From the NCBI GenBank assembly GCA_004556255.1, contig SFHY01000089.1, forward strand, positions 1-6,015: a stretch of 6,015 bases of DNA. Reading direction: 5' to 3'. Positions 5,763-6,015 of this stretch are shown here, in pieces. Under the pieces are notes generated by a model. That model was not told where the DNA came from and made no database searches. It was given only the letters and a program-made list of their open reading frames with translations. The translations under genes were made by a program, and so were the position numbers. The DNA comes from Lactobacillus delbrueckii. Its GTDB lineage: Bacteria > Bacillota > Bacilli > Lactobacillales > Lactobacillaceae. The stretch's first letter is position 1. Each line of letters begins with the position of its first letter.

Positions 5763-5808
5763 AAACAAGAAATAATAACCGATAAATTATATTTCGTGTT
5801 TCTTTTTT
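5763..5808 (+). terminator. Terminator after the plus-strand remnant
   Basis: AAACAAGAAATA (5763-5774) pairs with TATTTCGTGTTT (5790-5801) at 11 of 12 positions, followed by C and six T residues (5803-5808). The left arm overlaps the stop codon of the remnant frame. The stem is A+T-rich, so it is moderate in strength. On the minus strand the stem is followed by ATATTATATTTG, so it might also stop transcription of the small gene at 5839-5982. Confidence 0.55.
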
Positions 5809-5879
5809 AAGAATGAATTAAGACGTTTTCAGTTTATATTAGAAATGTGCTTTTATAACTTTAAGAAAAATCATTCTTA
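5808..5879. repeat. 9-bp inverted repeat bounding a 72-base A+T-rich segment
   Basis: TAAGAATGA (5808-5816) is exactly inverted at TCATTCTTA (5871-5879). The segment between is A+T-rich and contains the end of the 47-codon minus-strand frame. No flanking target duplication is obvious. A 9-bp match in A+T-rich DNA may be chance. Confidence 0.3.
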
Positions 5880-5982
5880 CTTTATAATGAATATGAGCGC
5901 ACAAAATCCAGTTTGCTGGATGGCGGAAAAACAGGAGTGAAAGACCATGGAAATAATCAAATTCAACATCGTGTTTTGCCAT
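5839..5982 (-). CDS. Possible small protein or truncated gene (47 residues)
   Basis: An ATG at 5982-5980 is preceded by a perfect AAGGAGG (5998-5992) at nine bases, the strongest ribosome site in the window besides that of yfcC. The frame runs 47 codons to TAA at 5841-5839. The N-terminus MAKHDVEFDYF is plausible for a soluble protein. The middle is hydrophobic and His-rich (GLSLLFFRHPANWILCAHIH), and the end is basic (KVIKAHF). I do not recognise it. The good start with an unremarkable, A+T-rich tail suggests a gene truncated soon after its start, but a genuine small protein is possible. Its promoter would lie beyond the window. A plus-strand frame from 5947 overlaps its start and is less well supported. 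Confidence 0.4.
   Translation of the reverse strand: MAKHDVEFDYFHGLSLLFFRHPANWILCAHIHYKVRMIFLKVIKAHF
5860..5888 (+). promoter_or_regulatory. Possible plus-strand promoter at the right edge
   Basis: TTTAAG (5860-5865), a 17-base spacer and a perfect TATAAT (5883-5888) form a promoter-like pair. Downstream are a small hairpin (ATCCAG 5906-5911 with CTGGAT 5916-5921) and an ATG at 5947 preceded by GGAG nine bases away. In A+T-rich DNA this may be accidental, and it conflicts with the minus-strand frame 5839-5982. Confidence 0.25.
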
Positions 5983-5991
5983 TTTGCTTTC

Positions 5992-5998
5992 CCTCCTT
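5992..5998 (-). promoter_or_regulatory. Shine-Dalgarno of the 47-codon frame
   Basis: AAGGAGG on the minus strand (5998-5992) lies nine bases before the ATG at 5982. It is the main reason for preferring the minus-strand frame over the overlapping plus-strand frame at 5947. Confidence 0.55.
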
Positions 5999-6015
5999 CC
6001 CATTTCTTACTGGCT

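Larger units (their letters stand above)
5602..5775 (+). pseudogene. Apparent 3' remnant of a plus-strand gene
   Basis: A 57-codon frame is open from just after a TAA (5599-5601) to TAA TAA (5773-5778). It has no ATG, GTG or TTG start and no ribosome site. The translation looks like real protein: a charged, aromatic start (EPDYKSKGNLYFYKNDLL) followed by an amphipathic helical stretch (TKAWARAFAEEVNESLLIAA) and a basic end (NKYNINKK). A hairpin with a T-tract follows its stop codon directly, as expected for a gene end. It points away from the ECF operon, and the missing 5' part would have to lie where the S gene leader now is. This suggests a deletion. I do not recognise the family. The 33-bp palindrome lies within it, which argues against it; a chance open frame remains possible. 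Confidence 0.4.

Noticed and set aside
5888..5941. 17-codon plus-strand frame (MNMSAQNPVCWMAEKQE) as a leader peptide
   Set aside because: Its ATG overlaps the putative -10 hexamer, so it would lie upstream of any transcript made there, and it has no ribosome site.
5947..6015. Plus-strand frame starting MEIIKFNIVFCHF, running off the window
   Set aside because: It has a GGAG nine bases upstream and a possible promoter, but overlaps the better-supported AAGGAGG start on the minus strand. Only 23 codons are visible, with no recognisable similarity.
1..6015. Insertion sequence, CRISPR array, tRNA or rRNA
   Set aside because: I saw no transposase frame, no regularly spaced repeats, and no tRNA- or rRNA-like segments on either strand.

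Overview
The window looks like chromosome from a GC-rich lactic acid bacterium, most likely Lactobacillus delbrueckii or a close relative. This is inferred from codon use (CTG, GCC and AAG are common in the genes), near-perfect AAGGAGG ribosome sites, a CcpA cre box, A+T-rich intergenic DNA and group I ECF transporter genes. No species-specific marker is present. All well-supported genes lie on the minus strand.

Layout from left to right. A Nudix hydrolase gene (551 down to the window edge, probably missing only one base of its stop codon) has its own extended -10 promoter. A gene-poor gap of about 240 bases and a strong terminator (852-889) follow. Next is a YfcC/DcuC-family transporter (2456 to 912), whose promoter carries a cre box over the -35 hexamer. 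A 231-base gap with interleaved inverted repeats separates it from a four-gene operon reading 5558 to 2704: ECF S component, T component, ATPase A1 and ATPase A2. All junctions overlap (4, 4 and 11 bases). To the right lie a near-perfect 33-bp palindrome over the presumed operon promoter, an apparent plus-strand gene remnant with its own terminator, and a possible 47-residue minus-strand gene with a very strong Shine-Dalgarno at the edge.

The four ECF genes should form one dedicated (group I) vitamin- or micronutrient-type importer: S binds the substrate in the membrane, T couples, and A1 plus A2 hydrolyse ATP. The substrate cannot be read from the sequence, and I found no riboswitch.

The most interesting point is the ATPase pair. 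A1 has LSGGQ but has lost the catalytic Glu (Asp) and the switch His (Ser). A2 keeps Glu and His but has a broken signature (LSLSG). Assembled head to tail, this predicts one complete and one degenerate ATP site, as in asymmetric ABC exporters. In addition, A1 has no ATG, GTG or TTG start that would keep its Walker A motif; the likely start is a CTG within a CTGA overlap with the T gene.
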